Assembly (NCBI GenBank): GCA_022376465.1
Contig: JACDTU010000018.1
Span: forward strand, 496,001-560,000
DNA from: Cubamyces lactineus
Taxonomy: Eukaryota > Basidiomycota > Agaricomycetes > Polyporales > Polyporaceae
Direction of reading: 5' to 3'
Length of the DNA: 64,000 nucleotides
Position 1 is the first letter of the stretch. Each line of letters opens with the position of its first letter. This document shows, in pieces, positions 46,643 to 59,739 of the stretch. Made by a program: the position numbers and the translations under genes. The notes beneath the pieces are model-generated. The model was not told the origin of the DNA. It did not search any database and saw only the letters and a program-made list of their open reading frames with translations.

Positions 46643-48723
46643 TCAAGGATTCCACATGCGGCTGCGCACGAAGCCGAGCAGCTCGGCGTCCGACATGGTG
46701 CGAAGATCAATGGAGCGGTCCACACCCTGCGAAAGTACACCGATTAGCCTCTTCTATCTATCACGACAATACAACTATCCGTGATGAGGACGTACCGCTT
46801 TCTGCGCTGCGCGGATGACGCTAAGCGCGATGTGCGCCGAGATCTCACGGATGCGCTCCACGCGTGGGTAGAGCAGGTCCTGCGCGCGCTCGTCCTGCGT
46901 GAGCGAGGACGCGAGTCCGAGCGAGGACGCCTCGACCATGGAGTCTGTGACCTTCGACGCGCGGGAGAGGATGGCGCCGAGGCCGAGACCTGGGAAGATG
47001 TACATGTTGTTACCTGTGATCAAGCAGTAAGAACCCATGCGAACGACGAGGACATGTATATGCGCGACTCACCCTGGCCAGGGTACAACACGCGGCCATT
47101 GTATTCTTGTTCAGGGAAGGGCGAGCCAGACGCGAAGAGCACGCGGCCCTGCGACCACTCGACGGCTTCGTGGAACTCGCACTCAGAGAGGCGGACAGGG
47201 TTCGAGAGCGGGAAGATGATCGGGCGCGGGTTGATGGCCGACATCGTCTCGATGACGGACTGATTGAACGCACCCTTGGTCGTGGAGAGACCGAGAAGCG
47301 CGGTCGGCTGGACGTACTTGACGATCTCCGTGAGGTCGGTCATCGGTGCACCGTTGTAGTCCTTGCGCGAGAAATCTGCAGAGTAGTCAGCATTATGCGC
47401 ATATGTGAGTGTCATGTTGTGAATGCTTACACTTCTTGTGCTCCGCCATCGGACCACGGCCATCGTAGATGAGGCCCTGCGAGTCGACGAGATAGATGCG
47501 GTCGCGAGCCTCTTCCTCAGAAAGGCCCTGGAGCTTGAAGAAGCTCATGAGCTGCATCGCGACACCGACACCTGCGGAACCCGCGCCCAAGAACAAAATG
47601 CGGTGGTCCGTGAGCGGACGGCCGGACGCAGCCGATGACAGCTTCGCGGCGTTCATGAAACCAGACAGCACGACGGCACCGGTCCCCTGGATGTCATCGT
47701 TGAACAGCGGGTAGCGATTGCGGAAGCTCTCCAGGTATGCGAAGGCCTTGTCGGTCGCGAAGTCCTCGAACTGGATGAGCAGCTTCGGGAAGACGGCTGC
47801 CATCTCTTGCATGAACTCCTCCATGAACTCGGCGGCCTCTGCGAAAGGCACACGGCGCTGACGGAGGCCAAGGTAGAGGGGATCGTCGAGGTACCTCTGA
47901 GTGTCGGTGCCGAGGTCGAGGCAGATGGGTACAGTCGACTCGGGACGGATACTGGCGAAGGGCGTGAGATTCGGTGCAGCGGTTAGTTCGACGAACAACC
48001 TACCCAGCACCCGCAACGTAAAGCGATAGCTTGCCGATCGAGATCGGCATGCCATTGACGCCAAGGTCACCAAGACCCAGAATACGAGAGCCTAACCCGA
48101 AGGTCAGCTATAGTCACTGTGAATGATGTATAGACGCACCATCGGTGACAACGGAGATACGAGCCTCTTCTTTACGAGGCCAATTCCGGAGAATCTTGCC
48201 GATGTTGCCCTTGTCCTTGATGGAAATGAACTGCAGGACGAATTCTCAGGAATGGGAGCGACATCGCGACGGTGAGAATGGATGCATACCAAGCCCTCCG
48301 GTCGTCGGAAGATGTGAGAGTACTGAAGGCATGCATCGCCGACGGTGGGTGTGTAAATCAGAGGCGTAAATTCCTAGAGTTTCGTTTGTGAGATACCGGC
48401 CGTCAATGTGAAGTGTTCTGACATACTGCCATGTTGGCCAAGCAAAGGCGATAGAACATTGCGTGGTCGGCATCTTTGAGTTGGGACAGATAGATGTACT
48501 TTTCAATCGGCTTGTCCTTCGAGCGGAGCTGCTGGAGGCAGCGGAGAGCATGGATTTCATCGTTGTGAGCGGGTGGGAGCAGGCCCTTGGCGGGCTTCGT
48601 GGGCGCTAGAGGATTGGCGTTCAGTAACCGCGTGGAGGGAAACCCTTGACGTGACTCACTCTGCGAAACGACCTTGAGCTTCTGGACACCGTTGGACCAG
48701 ACGGGGTTGAGGACTATGGTCAT
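46643..48723 (-). CDS. NAD(P)-dependent malic enzyme
   Basis: Oxidative decarboxylation of L-malate to pyruvate, yielding NAD(P)H. Nine exons: 48660-48723, 48427-48605, 48290-48373, 48140-48230, 48004-48091, 47431-47951, 47073-47375, 46796-47013 and 46643-46726, 543 residues. Conserved blocks are present in order: [19 protein letters not shown], the catalytic-Tyr/metal region [34 protein letters not shown], the dinucleotide-binding [19 protein letters not shown] and [14 protein letters not shown]. Length fits the family. The N-terminus ([19 protein letters not shown]) is not a strong mitochondrial presequence, so it may be cytosolic; cofactor choice (NAD or NADP) cannot be settled from these motifs. 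Confidence 0.93.
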
Positions 48724-50207
48724 ATTGTATAATGCGAGGGGTCGATAGCGGTCAGCGAATAGTCGTCAAGGGTATGAGATGCAGAGCAGAGCAATAGCGC
48801 AAGGGTATTATATAGGATTACAAGCAGAACCGTCCAACCCAGGGAGGAATAAGATTTGTTCTAAAGAGAGAGCACGGTGGTGCGAGGGAGAAAAGAGATG
48901 CGTTTGAGGGGGAAGGCACCCTTGACGGAACCGCGAGGATTTATACGAGGCGTTCCGTTGCACAGGACCCGCCCGCGGAAAGCACGGGGTCTAGATGGAT
49001 CAGCACCTGTCCAGAGCCAATGATGGATGAGATGAATGATGTTGTTGGGCAAAAACGAGTGTCCGGAGGGCTCTCGACGGCAACGGGAGCACCTTGCAAC
49101 GCTCGAGATTGACCGTCGCAACAGGCACAGCGGCGCGGAGGTGTTGGGATCTGCACGTCCGCCCGCTGGATACGGCCGCCGGCACGATGCACCAATTAGA
49201 ACGAAATTCTCACCTCGACCAGCCCGAGCTCTCACAGCGTTCATTGCTGCGAGTGTTCACAGAGACACGAATAGAGAAGGAAAGCCGTCGGGCGGTGGCG
49301 GGTGGTGGTACTCTCGCTGAGCCATTCTAGTTATAGGCCTCCAACTAGGAGAAAAGTGAGTCAACTCACGATCGCACCATAGGCTCGACCAGACCAATCG
49401 ACTGATTTAATTCGCTCTTCCGACGGAGGCCCTCGGAGGGCAGAACATTGAGTAAATCATTACGGATGATACGGAGGGGCGGAGCCAATCCCGTCGCGTT
49501 TCACTCGCTCATCGCCCTCTGCTACGTGATCGCTGAGTATTTGCTGAGTATATGCGCACGGAAGATTGGGTTGGGCTCTGGTCTAGTGCTGCTGGAGAAG
49601 GCCAGCTTCGTACAAGTAATTCTAAAGAGTGATAATGTTGGAGGCAGTTGGTGCTGTCGACGAAGGGCAGTAAGTACATGATGGTGGCGAATCAAGAGAG
49701 ACGGTAGCAGCTGCAGGCTGAGCTCGAGCATCGCACTCGTGGCTCTCATTCTCACCAACTTCTGTCCTTCATCTTGAATTTGTTGATCATCGGCCTCATT
49801 CACCGCAACCACCTCACGTCTGACATGCGCATTGCTGTTCTGGGATCATCGACGGCGTTGAGCCTTCCTGGTGGCCGGGATGGCCGCTGAGAGTCGCTGA
49901 GACAACCCCGGCGACGTCGACATGACCCGAGGCGCCTCGAATGCTCAGCTACAGCAGGCGACACATGACGGGCATTGGTCAGAGCGCAGTAGCCAGTCGA
50001 ACGTCGAGCGTTGGGAACGTCGTCGACGTCTCGTCCGTCCGCAGCAGACAATGGTGTCGAATTCTCACCGCCATTCCAAGGTGGGAGTCTCCGACCCGTT
50101 GCTCCCGCGCACTCCTCGCTCCCATATTATCAAGCCGCTTATGGCCCTCTCCTCCCAACCACCACCACCCCCGGCACACAACGCTCAGAGCTGCTGCTAG
50201 ATCCAGA
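48724..50207. other. Gene-poor 1.5 kb interval
   Basis: Holds the malic enzyme promoter, with a TATATA-like run near 48808-48815, and the upstream region of the next plus-strand gene. Frames at 49036-50200 overlap on both strands and have no recognisable motif. Confidence 0.45.
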
Positions 50208-50884
50208 ATGTCGACGGGCTCAGACACCGACACCAACACCAGTAATGGCTCATCTCTATTCCAGTCCGCAGGCGGGCCCCCGCTCATCCTCGTGTGCATC
50301 GCGGGAGGGCTCCTATTCGGTGCCTTCGTGGGCATGCTCCTCATGAAGCGCCTTCGCCCCGTCGTCGTCGTCCAGAGAGTGAACGCCCCCGGAGATGCAG
50401 AGGTGCCGTTGAGAGAGAAGCCGCAGTTGTACGATATTCATTTAGTCTCTGCCTTGGAGGAGGGTCGCGAGCTTCCTCCGTGGGCACATTTCTCCGTACG
50501 TCCGATTCTCCGTCCCTGTTGATCGCGCGATCCCTTACCTCGAACCACTTGGCGGTATAGCCATTTGCTGCAACGTACCTACCCACAGAGGATGAGCCGC
50601 AGACCGCGCCATCAACTCGTCGTTTCTCGCCCGCCGCACTATCTCGGATAATGGCTCGTCTCCACCGTCATTCGAGGTCTAGCAAGGGCCACACCGCCTC
50701 ACCACCGAGTGCCCCTGGGTTACGCGACGTGCAGCTGGTCTTTGCCATATCCATGCCCAACCCAGCACTCTCAATGCCCAAGAGTGCACATCACGACGAC
50801 GACGACGATTATCACGAGCTTATGCCCGACTGTTGTATCGGAACGACCATTTACCCCTACCTCTCTGAGCCCGCGCCTGCATAA
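50208..50884 (+). CDS. Small single-pass membrane protein, KP-x-L-W family (copy 4)
   Basis: Exons 50208-50495 and 50561-50884 give 203 residues. A Ser/Thr/Asp-rich start is followed by one helix (PLILVCIAGGLLFGAFVGML) and a basic cap (MKRLRP). The family motifs are EKPQLYDIHLV, PPWAHFS with the phase-0 intron directly after, PFAATY at the start of exon 2, QLVFAISMPNP, and CCIGTTIYPY near the end. A run of five Asp residues precedes the last motif. The second exon is rich in His, Ser and Arg. Function unknown; the neighbours are unrelated. Confidence 0.72.
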
Positions 50885-52373
50885 CAATGATTGAACCCAT
50901 CCCTTTCGTCTACTTGGGGCGGTAGGATGCTCATCGTTCCCCTTGTCTGTATACGCCCCTTGTTATGTGAGTGCCTCTCGACATACTGCGAAACTCCAAC
51001 GACTCATATCCGGTTCGCAGATTTCCACGCTTGCACGACTCCCATGACCCCTATCTCAGCTTGCTTTCGCTCTCCGGTGTATCCATACATACGGACAGAC
51101 CCCCCTAATGTGTACATTCGCCTGCCCTTACGGATTTCTGTGTATACTAGACCACCCTTTTACCCTTTTCGATGTCCTGCACCCGCCCCACCGCGCCATC
51201 AACACAACTGCAGAGCAAAATCATATGGAAGCCCCGTAGGCGTCATCTACGATAGCTAGAATCGCAGGGTGGTGTCCTCTCGAAAAGCCGTCGAACCCGA
51301 TAGCAAGCCAGTTGCGGAACGCTCGTATTCCAACACTGAACCTGCAAATTGGATCCCGAACAGCCTGGCCCCACTTAGTCCGCGTCTTCGACCAAACTTC
51401 AAACGTTCATCGATTAAGGGCACATTTAGACAAGCAGCCCAGCCAAGCGCAGGAATGACGAAGGGCTGCTGAGCTGCGTGCACGTCGGCCTGCACCCTCG
51501 AGCACGCACGCTGCCTACGGCTTCGCACTGCGGCGGCGGCGTTTGTCATACCCATTTGGACTTTGTGCGCACACGCCACAGCCGCTTCTGCATCCGGCGT
51601 GTCTCGGACGTCCAGATGGTTGAACAATTGCTGCGATATACAAGGAGTTTGTTTGAGGTGACGTTGACGTAACGTTGATACTCGGACTGACAATTTCAAG
51701 CAAAATCAGTCGACGGTGCTTCTCCAGGTCGGTGTGCCAGATGCGAGGTCTCAATCGTTCACGCGAGGTCCAACGGATGTCATGATCAGAGAGATGTATT
51801 GCATAGGTGTACAATGGAAATGAACCTGCGACGGAACACAAAATACCAAGAAACATCAGAGCGAGGGGCATACGTTGTCAGCCAGCGCGTCTCGTTCACA
51901 ATAAACAAGGACGAACGCCCAGGCGAACAACGTAGCCCCTGCCCCGTGCATGGCCCCGAAAAAAGCAGACACAGCCGTAGAGATGAGGCGAGACACTGAT
52001 GGCGGATAGCAAGGCACCAAAGCAAGACAGATAAATGATAACGGACAGCGTACGCGATTGACTGAATTCTGTGAGGATTAGATGACGAAGGCGAGTGTGT
52101 TGAGTTGACGACGAGCAGGGGAAGCAGGGAGGGATACGCGCACCTTTTGTTTGCACCGGAGGAGCACCCGTGTTGCGGGGTCCTGCGCGGGCGTGTACAT
52201 TAGGCGTTCGTAGAAGACATGGTAAAATGTACTCCCTAGCAAATGCGCGTTGACCTGCGCTGATGATGGCTTGTACAAGCCAAACGACCTCGATACATCC
52301 CTACACGCAACCCGTAGGTCAGGATGCGATATAGGTAACTTACCTCCATGTCGTATAAGGTAGGTGAGAAGGC
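50885..52373. other. Unresolved interval with minus-strand open frames
   Basis: Minus-strand frames between about 51500 and 52370 are open and partly hydrophobic (LISTAVSAFFGAMHGAGATL, then FAWAFVLVYCERDALADN near 51870-51990), with splice-like GTAAGT and GTATGC sites. I could not assemble a protein with a good start or a known family. It could be a small membrane-protein gene or the 3' leader of the downstream gene. Confidence 0.3.
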
Positions 52374-55112
52374 CTAACACGCCTCATCATCGCTGATATC
52401 GATAAACAGCTCACGCGGCGTCTCAGGCCACCGGGTCACCCTCGGCGGTGGGGTCGGTGAGGGAGTCGGAGTGGATACGGTAGCAGCATTGCCTTTGAGT
52501 TCAAGGTCCATAGCCCTATTGCGCGATTCAGTGACCCCAAGGGATGATGTCCCGCCCATGAGGAGATATACCACGTACCGTTGCTTCTCCTTGAATTGAC
52601 GCATCAATGAATCCTTCTCTGCCTTCGTCTTCGCCGCGCTGATCTGGGCCAAGAGTCTCTTACTCGTTGTAATGTACTCCTCCAGCCGCTGCTTCCTGGC
52701 TAGTAGTTGCGCGGCTTGAGAACCTTGTGGAGTTGTCGAAGCTGCAGGAGCAGGGGAGACGAACGGTATAGCGGGGGCAGAAGACATGACGGAAGAGGCA
52801 GTTGGATTGACGGATTTGGGAGGTAGCGAGGGAGATGTTAAGGGGCGTGGGGGGAGCGATGGTGCTGGTGGCGTGGAACGAGGTGCAGCGGCCCGGATAG
52901 ACTCCTTGATGAAAGACACGGCGAGCTCGTCGAGGTTCATCCCGGAAACCTTCTCCTTTATAGGTGGAGGCACAATGGACGCCGGTTCTTTGACCTCATG
53001 GACAATGGACTCAGCAGGGCCTACTACCGATATAGCCGCATAGACACCAGTGGATAAGTCACTCGGTGTGGCGGGCTCGGGGGTCGCTGAAGAAACGCCC
53101 GAGTCAGAGGCCACCGAATTGCTTGGACGCGACGCCATCTGAGACTTGGTCTTCGTGACCGAAGCCTCCAGCTCTTCGCGACGACTTTCTAGCACATCCT
53201 GTATCGGGTTAGGACGGTGCTCCTCGAGGTCCTCGACGGAGGGACTACGAGGTCGCTTGCAAGGAATCGTCGGCGACGAAGTTTCGCCTCCAAGCGCGAT
53301 GCAGGGAGAGCGCAGGTCCACTTCGCTCAGTTCCTCAGCGTCCATATCCGCCTGCCAATCCTCCAGCGTCTCGCCGTCGGAATGAGAGACAATGGTGGTA
53401 GCCACAAGTTGTGGAGACGGCACCATGGATGTCTCCAGAGGGTAGTCATCTTCCGACGCCAAATCCATCTCCTCTTCCCAGACACCGTCGGTCACCACAG
53501 AGACATCGGAAAAGCGCTCCTCGAGTGAAGGACGGGACAGGTTGGTGGACGAAAGGGAGGTGTCTGCGGAGGCGATGAACGGAGTCGAGGAGGAGATCGA
53601 GGAGGTAGACTGAAGAGATGAAGACGAGGGCATGCTCGGCTCGGTGATTCGCTCCTCGAGCCTTTGCGCCTTCTTCTTTGCCTTCTTCTTAGCCTTGGAA
53701 GACGGCGCAACCTCAACTACTTCACCCTCCTCAATTTCACCCTCCTCAACCTCCGCTGTCGCGGGCGCCATTGACGTGACCAAGGGAGACGTAGATGGCC
53801 CCCTGAACCAGTAGGCCCGGATGTGCTCCTTTCCGTCACCACGCAGCTTGGTACTCGAGAACGCTGTGTCTGCCGCGGACGGAGTAGGATACTCAACAAG
53901 AGCCTTGCCGGCCTTCGTGTCCAGTTCGAGACGCAGATAGGTACCAAAGCGTCTTGCCCAGGCGTCCACGAAGGTCCGTACTCGAAACTTCTTAGGAAGA
54001 TGAGCGAGAACGATGGTACGCGTAGCGAGGGGCATAGACCAATCCGTAGGTGGCGGGTCAGCGTGCATGGCTGCAGTGAAATCGAAGAATCCAGAGTTGC
54101 TCCTATCTTCGTATTTGCCGATCCGTCGCTTGTCGTTATCGAAGGTGACGGGGGCAGGTCCTCTGTCGGGGGTTGCTGAAGCTTTAGCAGATACAGCAAG
54201 CAGAGACGCAGAAAGCGCTTCCAATCTACGTAGGGAGTCATCCAATGCAGAGCTGATAGGTCTTGAGGAAACCTCGGGTCGAAGAGGGCGCTTCTCTCGA
54301 GCTGGAGCCCCAGAAGTAGCATAGCTAGGCGTCCACTTGGGAGAAGTAAGTGGACGAGGAGGAGGCGAGGAGGGAGGGCAGTATGCAGCGTTGGTAGCGG
54401 GCGGCCCCCAACTCAGGCCGTCGAACGGGTGGAATAGGGGACCGTTGACTTCCAGACTGGCGCTGGACCGTCGACTGTGCGTTGTGGGTGGCGGGCGGGT
54501 CGTGCTAACGGCAGCGGAGGCATTGATAGGCGGCAAGATATGATGACGATGGAAAGTCGCCGAGGAAGCAGGTGGCGGGTATCCGGAGTCGCTCTTAGAC
54601 CAACCTTCCATCCATGAGCCATCCGATGAGCCATGCGCTCCATATGTTGGGGAGCAGGCAAACGTGGGCTTTGACGGGCGATTGTGCTCCTTTCGATCTT
54701 TCTGCTTCTTGGCTCGCTTTGCAGTACTTTCCGGCAAGAGGCTGCCTGATGCTCCACCGCTGGTAGACTCTGAAGCTTCACGCTTTCGTTTTTGAGTGAA
54801 GGGGACACTCGCTGATGCGCCTAGGTGTGTTCATTCAAGGCCCTCTGTGCATTACACGTCTCGACGCACCTTGCGCAGACAAAGGATGGAGAGTACTCTT
54901 GCCTATCAACGGCATATCTTGTGTGCTGGGGGAAGGCAAGGTCGAACTGGACGAGGAATCATTCCACCTGAGGAAAAGTCGATGAGAACAGGGTGGGTGA
55001 GCGCGTAGTATGACTGGGCAGACCTATCAAGCTCGTTCTCAACTAAGGCAGCATCTTCTTCATCGGTTATAACAATCGGTTCGTTGAAAGATCCAAGTCC
55101 GTATATTGCCAT
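52374..55112 (-). CDS. Large nuclear protein with RRM-like domain and C-terminal coiled coil
   Basis: I do not recognise a named orthologue. Exons 55024-55112, 54903-54967 and 52374-54820 give 866 residues. The start (MAIYGLGSFNEPIVITDEED) is followed by nuclear-signal-like KRKREASES and KRAKKQKDRK. A region at roughly 300-385 resembles an RRM: RTIVLAHLPKKFRVRTFVDA, then LRLELDTKAGKALVEY and HIRAYWF. Long Ser/Pro/Glu-rich disordered stretches flank it, and a predicted coiled coil (ARKQRLEEYITTSKRLLAQI to FKEKQRYV) lies near the C-terminus, which ends FIDISDDEAC. A role in RNA binding is plausible but inferred. The second intron begins GC, not GT (see 54821-54902); the frame closes only with this splice. 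Confidence 0.75.
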
Positions 55113-55468
55113 GGCCAATGATACAAGTGGATGCGAGGGATGAGCTCGAGGGGGGAGGCGTCGATGTTGGTGTGGGGGGAGAGACGAAGGGGCTGGAGAG
55201 AGCAGGTACCCAGCGTCTGCGGATGGATGGATGATTCAAACTCAGATCGGCATTTTCCAGCCGCAAAACGGACTGCTGCAGACCGCACATGCTACATTGC
55301 AGCCAGCCGCAGCTAGACACGGAGCAGTCTCTTGACTTTCACGAATGCGGCCGTAACCCATTTATCAAAGGCCAACACCCGGGAAAATAGCAACTGCAAC
55401 ATGACATTGTATCGTCCCACAACTGCCCGCATCTTGTATAGAATTGTTCACGAGTCCACAAGGCCGGT
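55113..55468. other. Short intergenic interval between two minus-strand genes
   Basis: Promoter of the RRM-like gene and 3' flank of the S41 peptidase gene. No gene seen. Confidence 0.5.
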
Positions 55469-58238
55469 TCACAAAACCGTCTTTGCAACCTGTTCCCAAA
55501 TCGCAACGGGGTTGTTGACCCTAGCCAAATACCCTAAGATGAGTCTCAGCAGTCACAAGTGATTCTTGCACGGTACGTACGTCTTCGTAGTCAAAGGAAG
55601 ATTCACATCTGCAGGATGGTTCTGCCACTCTGTCATAGGTTCGTGTGTGAACGGAGAGTAGGCGACGCGAGGTGCAAAAGTTACATACCTTCGGGTTGAG
55701 AGGGATCGTCGACACCAAACCCGAGTCTCCAGGTAATGCCTTGTATACTGTTGGTCAAACTGTTACGAAGTATGCTCAGCTTGCCCAACTTTACGAGCAG
55801 ATGACGGCAAACATGACACTCACAAGTCGGGTGGTGCGAGAGTGTTGTTCTTCAGGTGGGTGGTCTTCACCTCGGTATCTATGTCTGAGAAATCCGTAGA
55901 TTGTCCGCCGACAGTACCGCAGTACTGCTGCTGGACACCCTGCTTTCCACCGTATACCACAGTTTTGGCGCCTTCTTCTTTTGCCATAGTGACCTGGAAA
56001 CTGCAGCCTGAGTATGAAGTCAGGCGCGTCTGCAACGCGGGACAAACGCACGCTGAAGAGGGAACAAGAGCTTGCGCAGCGACCATTGCTGACAATGGCT
56101 ACTTTCTTGGGATCAAAGAGCGCTTCGGCAGGAGGCTCGCTGTCGAAAGGCTGGCATTCGTCGCCCAGACGTCGACTGAATGCGTCCTGTCGTCCGTTGA
56201 TGACTATGTCGACCGGTGGTTGCAACCAGTCGAACCCGGCGGGGAACGGCGTGTTGTTCGCGAACTTCCAGTTGAGCGGGTTGTACAGCAGGAAGTTGTT
56301 TGGATCTGCACCCGCCACAATTTGCTTCACGATGAGCTGCGCGAGCGGTCCGTCGCGCGTCTCCGTGTCGAGGCCAGCCTGGGGTACGGTCGTAGACTTG
56401 GGACCCGCGATCTATGAGCACGTCAGCGCCTCTTCCAAGCTTTCATATCTGCGACATGGGCTTACAATGCGATGAAGCCACTGATAGATACATCTGGTTT
56501 GTAAGGCGATGTACTGTGCGTAGTTCACTATGCGTTACTTACGTGTGCGACGCAGATGAAGCCACCGCCATTGTTAGACTGGCAAGGCAACTCCGTGAGT
56601 TCTAGAATCGCGATCACGGTCTTCGTAACTCACTACATCCACAATCAGCTGTGTTGCGCCTTGCTCCTTCAAATTTTGCAAACCCGTCAAGAGTGCAGAG
56701 TTGAGGGAATCTTGGCTTCCAGCCGAGAAACTGCCTAGCGCGAGGACGCCGGTCTTCTTGTCACTCAAGAGGAAGAATTGCACGACGCCAGTACTCCCGA
56801 CGAGTGGGTTCTGGGGCGTAAGGCCGGGTGGAAGCACGATATCCTGCTGAGGCGTGGTATCGAGCATCACGTTCAGTAGGGCCTTGCGCTGCTGGTTGAC
56901 CGTCGCGGGGATGGGTGCCTGACGGAACTTGTTTACCGGCTTCTCAGAGATACTCCGGCGCAGGTCCGGGCCATATATGTCTACACCGTTAGTTCCGGGA
57001 ATGGCGACGCAATTGTTGTCATGGAATGACTGCGCGTCCGTCCACGGCACTGCGGTCGTAGCGATACGAGAGCGGTAAGGAAGCTATGACAGACTAGTTA
57101 AACGACCGCGTCTGCGTACATGGACAGCACACGCACTGTGATAGTCTCGATTTTGTTGCTATTGACGCGCTTAATGGTGAGTGTAGCATTGTCCACTAGA
57201 GGGAGCGACTGCTGAGCGAAGTTTCCCATAATGTACGTCCACCCCGTTGATGCACTGTTGTAGCTCGAGAAGAACCTGACCTAAAGTTTAGCCAACCAAG
57301 AACCGAACACAAGGTCACCACTTTAGCACGCACGAATTCTGACGAGTACCGAGGCCTTGGAAGCTTCCCGTGATCTGCGCGTTCGCGTCGACCGCCACGA
57401 ACGGGTCTTCGCCATTGATCGCAAGGACCGTCGCTCCAGAAAGCTGCAAAATCACATTGCATGTCAGTGTCATACCTTTTGTACTCGGCGTGGACTGATT
57501 GAGACTTACCGAGGAAAGTTTGCCTTTGAGTGAACCCGGTAGGGCGTTCTGCCAGAATTGCACCTCATCCTGAAACTCGGCTGTGGCGACATCAAACGCC
57601 TCGGGCGCGATGTGGACGCTCTGGTGTCCGGAAGAATCCGTGAGTAGAACCAAAGGAGTGGGAAGGAATGTCAGAAAGAGTGCTAGTGCAGTCCTGTCAA
57701 CTTCATATTCTGGAACGAACACAACCTGCGGCGCTGGAGCTCACAGTCGAAACATTGGTTGATATACACGCAATGGCCGTCATCGAGCCTCTTGAGGGTG
57801 CGCGAGAGGTCGACGTGCAAGTCCAATTCGTTCGCGTACGACTGTTCGCTGATGCGCGCGAGGTCGGCGAGGAGGTCTTCGTGGACATCCGCCGTGAACG
57901 GCTCAGGTGCGCTCTTCTCGTAGTTGACCGACGTATGGAACGCGAGGGTCTTGTTCACAACCTCGACGATCTATGAGAAACAACAGAGTCAGCTGGACGC
58001 CAGAAGTATTGAATCCGCGACACCGGAAGCGCGTACGTACATTCGCCTTGATGGTGGGGTCCACCGGGAAGGATGTGAAGCACGCGCGCACGTCACTGGG
58101 CGCGACCCACGTCTTGTTCGCAATGGCCGCGCATGGGTCAGACGCGCGCATGTTGAGCAAGCTCGTCTCCGCAGCGACGAACCTCGCGAATGCGAGTACT
58201 CCGGAAAGCGTAGTGAGGAAGCTGCGCGACGCAACCAT
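55469..58238 (-). CDS. Secreted S41-family (tail-specific protease-like) peptidase
   Basis: A basidiomycete/ascomycete-type S41 serine peptidase (group of CPAF-like and UstP-like proteins). The first exon is 58041-58238 and the last 55469-55520; a dozen or so exons in all, about 700 residues. It opens with a clear signal peptide (MVASRSFLTTLSGVLAFARF, VAAE), so it is secreted or enters the secretory pathway. Recognisable blocks: LDDGHCVYINQCFD, LSGATVLAINGEDP, VAVDANAQITGSFQGLGTRQN, LIVDVSNNGGGFICVAHWLH, and the presumed nucleophile region VAIVSNGRCASSCSLFS. The end is NPVAIWEQVAKTVL. Cys and Asn-glycosylation motifs fit secretion. The target peptide is unknown and no peptide-precursor gene is adjacent. 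Internal splices were not all verified. Confidence 0.82.
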
Positions 58239-59739
58239 AGTACCGATCCTCTGGGCACGTATGCTGTTGCTGGGTGCCCGTGCCTCGAGAGACCGAGTAG
58301 TGAAGCTGCAGCGGGAGGCGATCGCGAGCGTAGACAAGTTCTTATTGTCGAATACCATCCTTATATACTATCCCCGGCATCGCGTTCGCGGACCAATGCC
58401 CTTCCGCGCGCATGCATTATGATCTCCCCATCAGCCAGCTTCGCAGAGGCATCCGTTGTGTCGGGTCGATGGCTGCTAGCGGCACGCGCGAGACGGGACT
58501 CATCTCCGCCCGTGGGGAGCCCTTGTATTCTGTCTGGTGTGCATGTGGTCAGGCGGTAGGTATTCTTTCAACGTAATCTGTCGTGTTCCCGGGTTCGCGA
58601 TAACAAGAGCTTCTGGCGAATTGATGTTGGTACATGATTATGCAGGATGCTTGACGATGGAGGACTGCGTCTATGGTATGATGTCTCGCATTGAGCCATA
58701 TCGAGCAGGTACCTAATGATGTATCTCGTTTCTCCTCGCCATAGGTCATACGTACGAGTAGCGTATTGCATCGCCAAGTCTCCAGCGAATTAGGCGAGTC
58801 GTCCTCACCAAGTGTTACCGATTCTCGCGCATCTATCATGCTCACAAGAAACGTTAACAGTGATCTCGCCTGTAGCGTAACGTGGTACCGTTGTATCACA
58901 ACAAGTAAATGATTTGCCTACCGCGGACCTGAGGCAAGGTCTAGGTTCAAGGTACAAGTACCATGGTCGTAACTTCTCTGAGATACTCAGACCGGTGTTT
59001 GAGCACGGGGTCTAACAACCGCCTACGTCGGCCTCCCGGCCCTCCACTTCATGTCTCAAGTCGTCGAATGGATCCCACACAACACATCGGCGTAAACGCG
59101 GGCAACTCATCACCACCCAGGGTCCATATGGTCCACCTTCGTTGTAGAGGGACCGAATTGGTCAAGTGGTGCGAAAGGCGCAAAGATATCATGGCATTCC
59201 GATACTCGAGAGTCTTGGCTCTTGGCAGTGATGCCAGGAGGAAACACGACGGTCTCCCTTCGACGCGCTGCTATCCATAATCCCGAAGGATTCCCACTGT
59301 CTCTTGTATTCGCCGGTTCCTAGGCTTATAAGCCAGCGATGTGAGTAATCCTACATCGTACACGTGCCCAACATACCGAGAAGCCAGTTCTTCAGCATCA
59401 GAACGAAGCCTTTGCCAAGGTTTTACGAGGCTTTCCGCAGCTTTGCTTGGGCTCAGGTGATATGGGTCCTTGTGTGTCCATCCGTGTCAGCCATATTACC
59501 ACTGCTAGAAAATGTGATCGAGATTCCTGCGAGATATAGGAGCCCTCTTTACCTGACAATGTTCAAGGCCGTGCTAGGCGCGAAGCGAATAGTGGCGTTG
59601 TAGCGCGCCCATGGACTACCTTGGAGTGTGACATACGGACCAGCAATCCGACAACGCAAATGCGTATCTGGTACAAGTACAACACGGGTGAAGGTATACA
59701 AAGAAATGACAGGAATGGACAATGGCAAAAATGCGCAAC
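58239..59739. other. Gene-poor 1.5 kb interval
   Basis: Begins with the S41 gene promoter. An 80-codon frame at 59364-59603 (+) has no recognisable motif. Nothing else is supported. Confidence 0.45.
58360..58367 (-). promoter_or_regulatory. TATA box (TATATAAG)
   Basis: TATATAAG on the minus strand about 125 bp upstream of the S41 peptidase start codon. Confidence 0.55.

Noticed and set aside
52078..52380. A 100-codon frame starting just at the end of the RRM-like gene
   Set aside because: Its apparent first codon is GTG overlapping the preceding stop, so it is not a credible independent start.
57903..58559. Plus-strand frames antisense to the S41 peptidase
   Set aside because: Shadow frames of the well-supported minus-strand gene.
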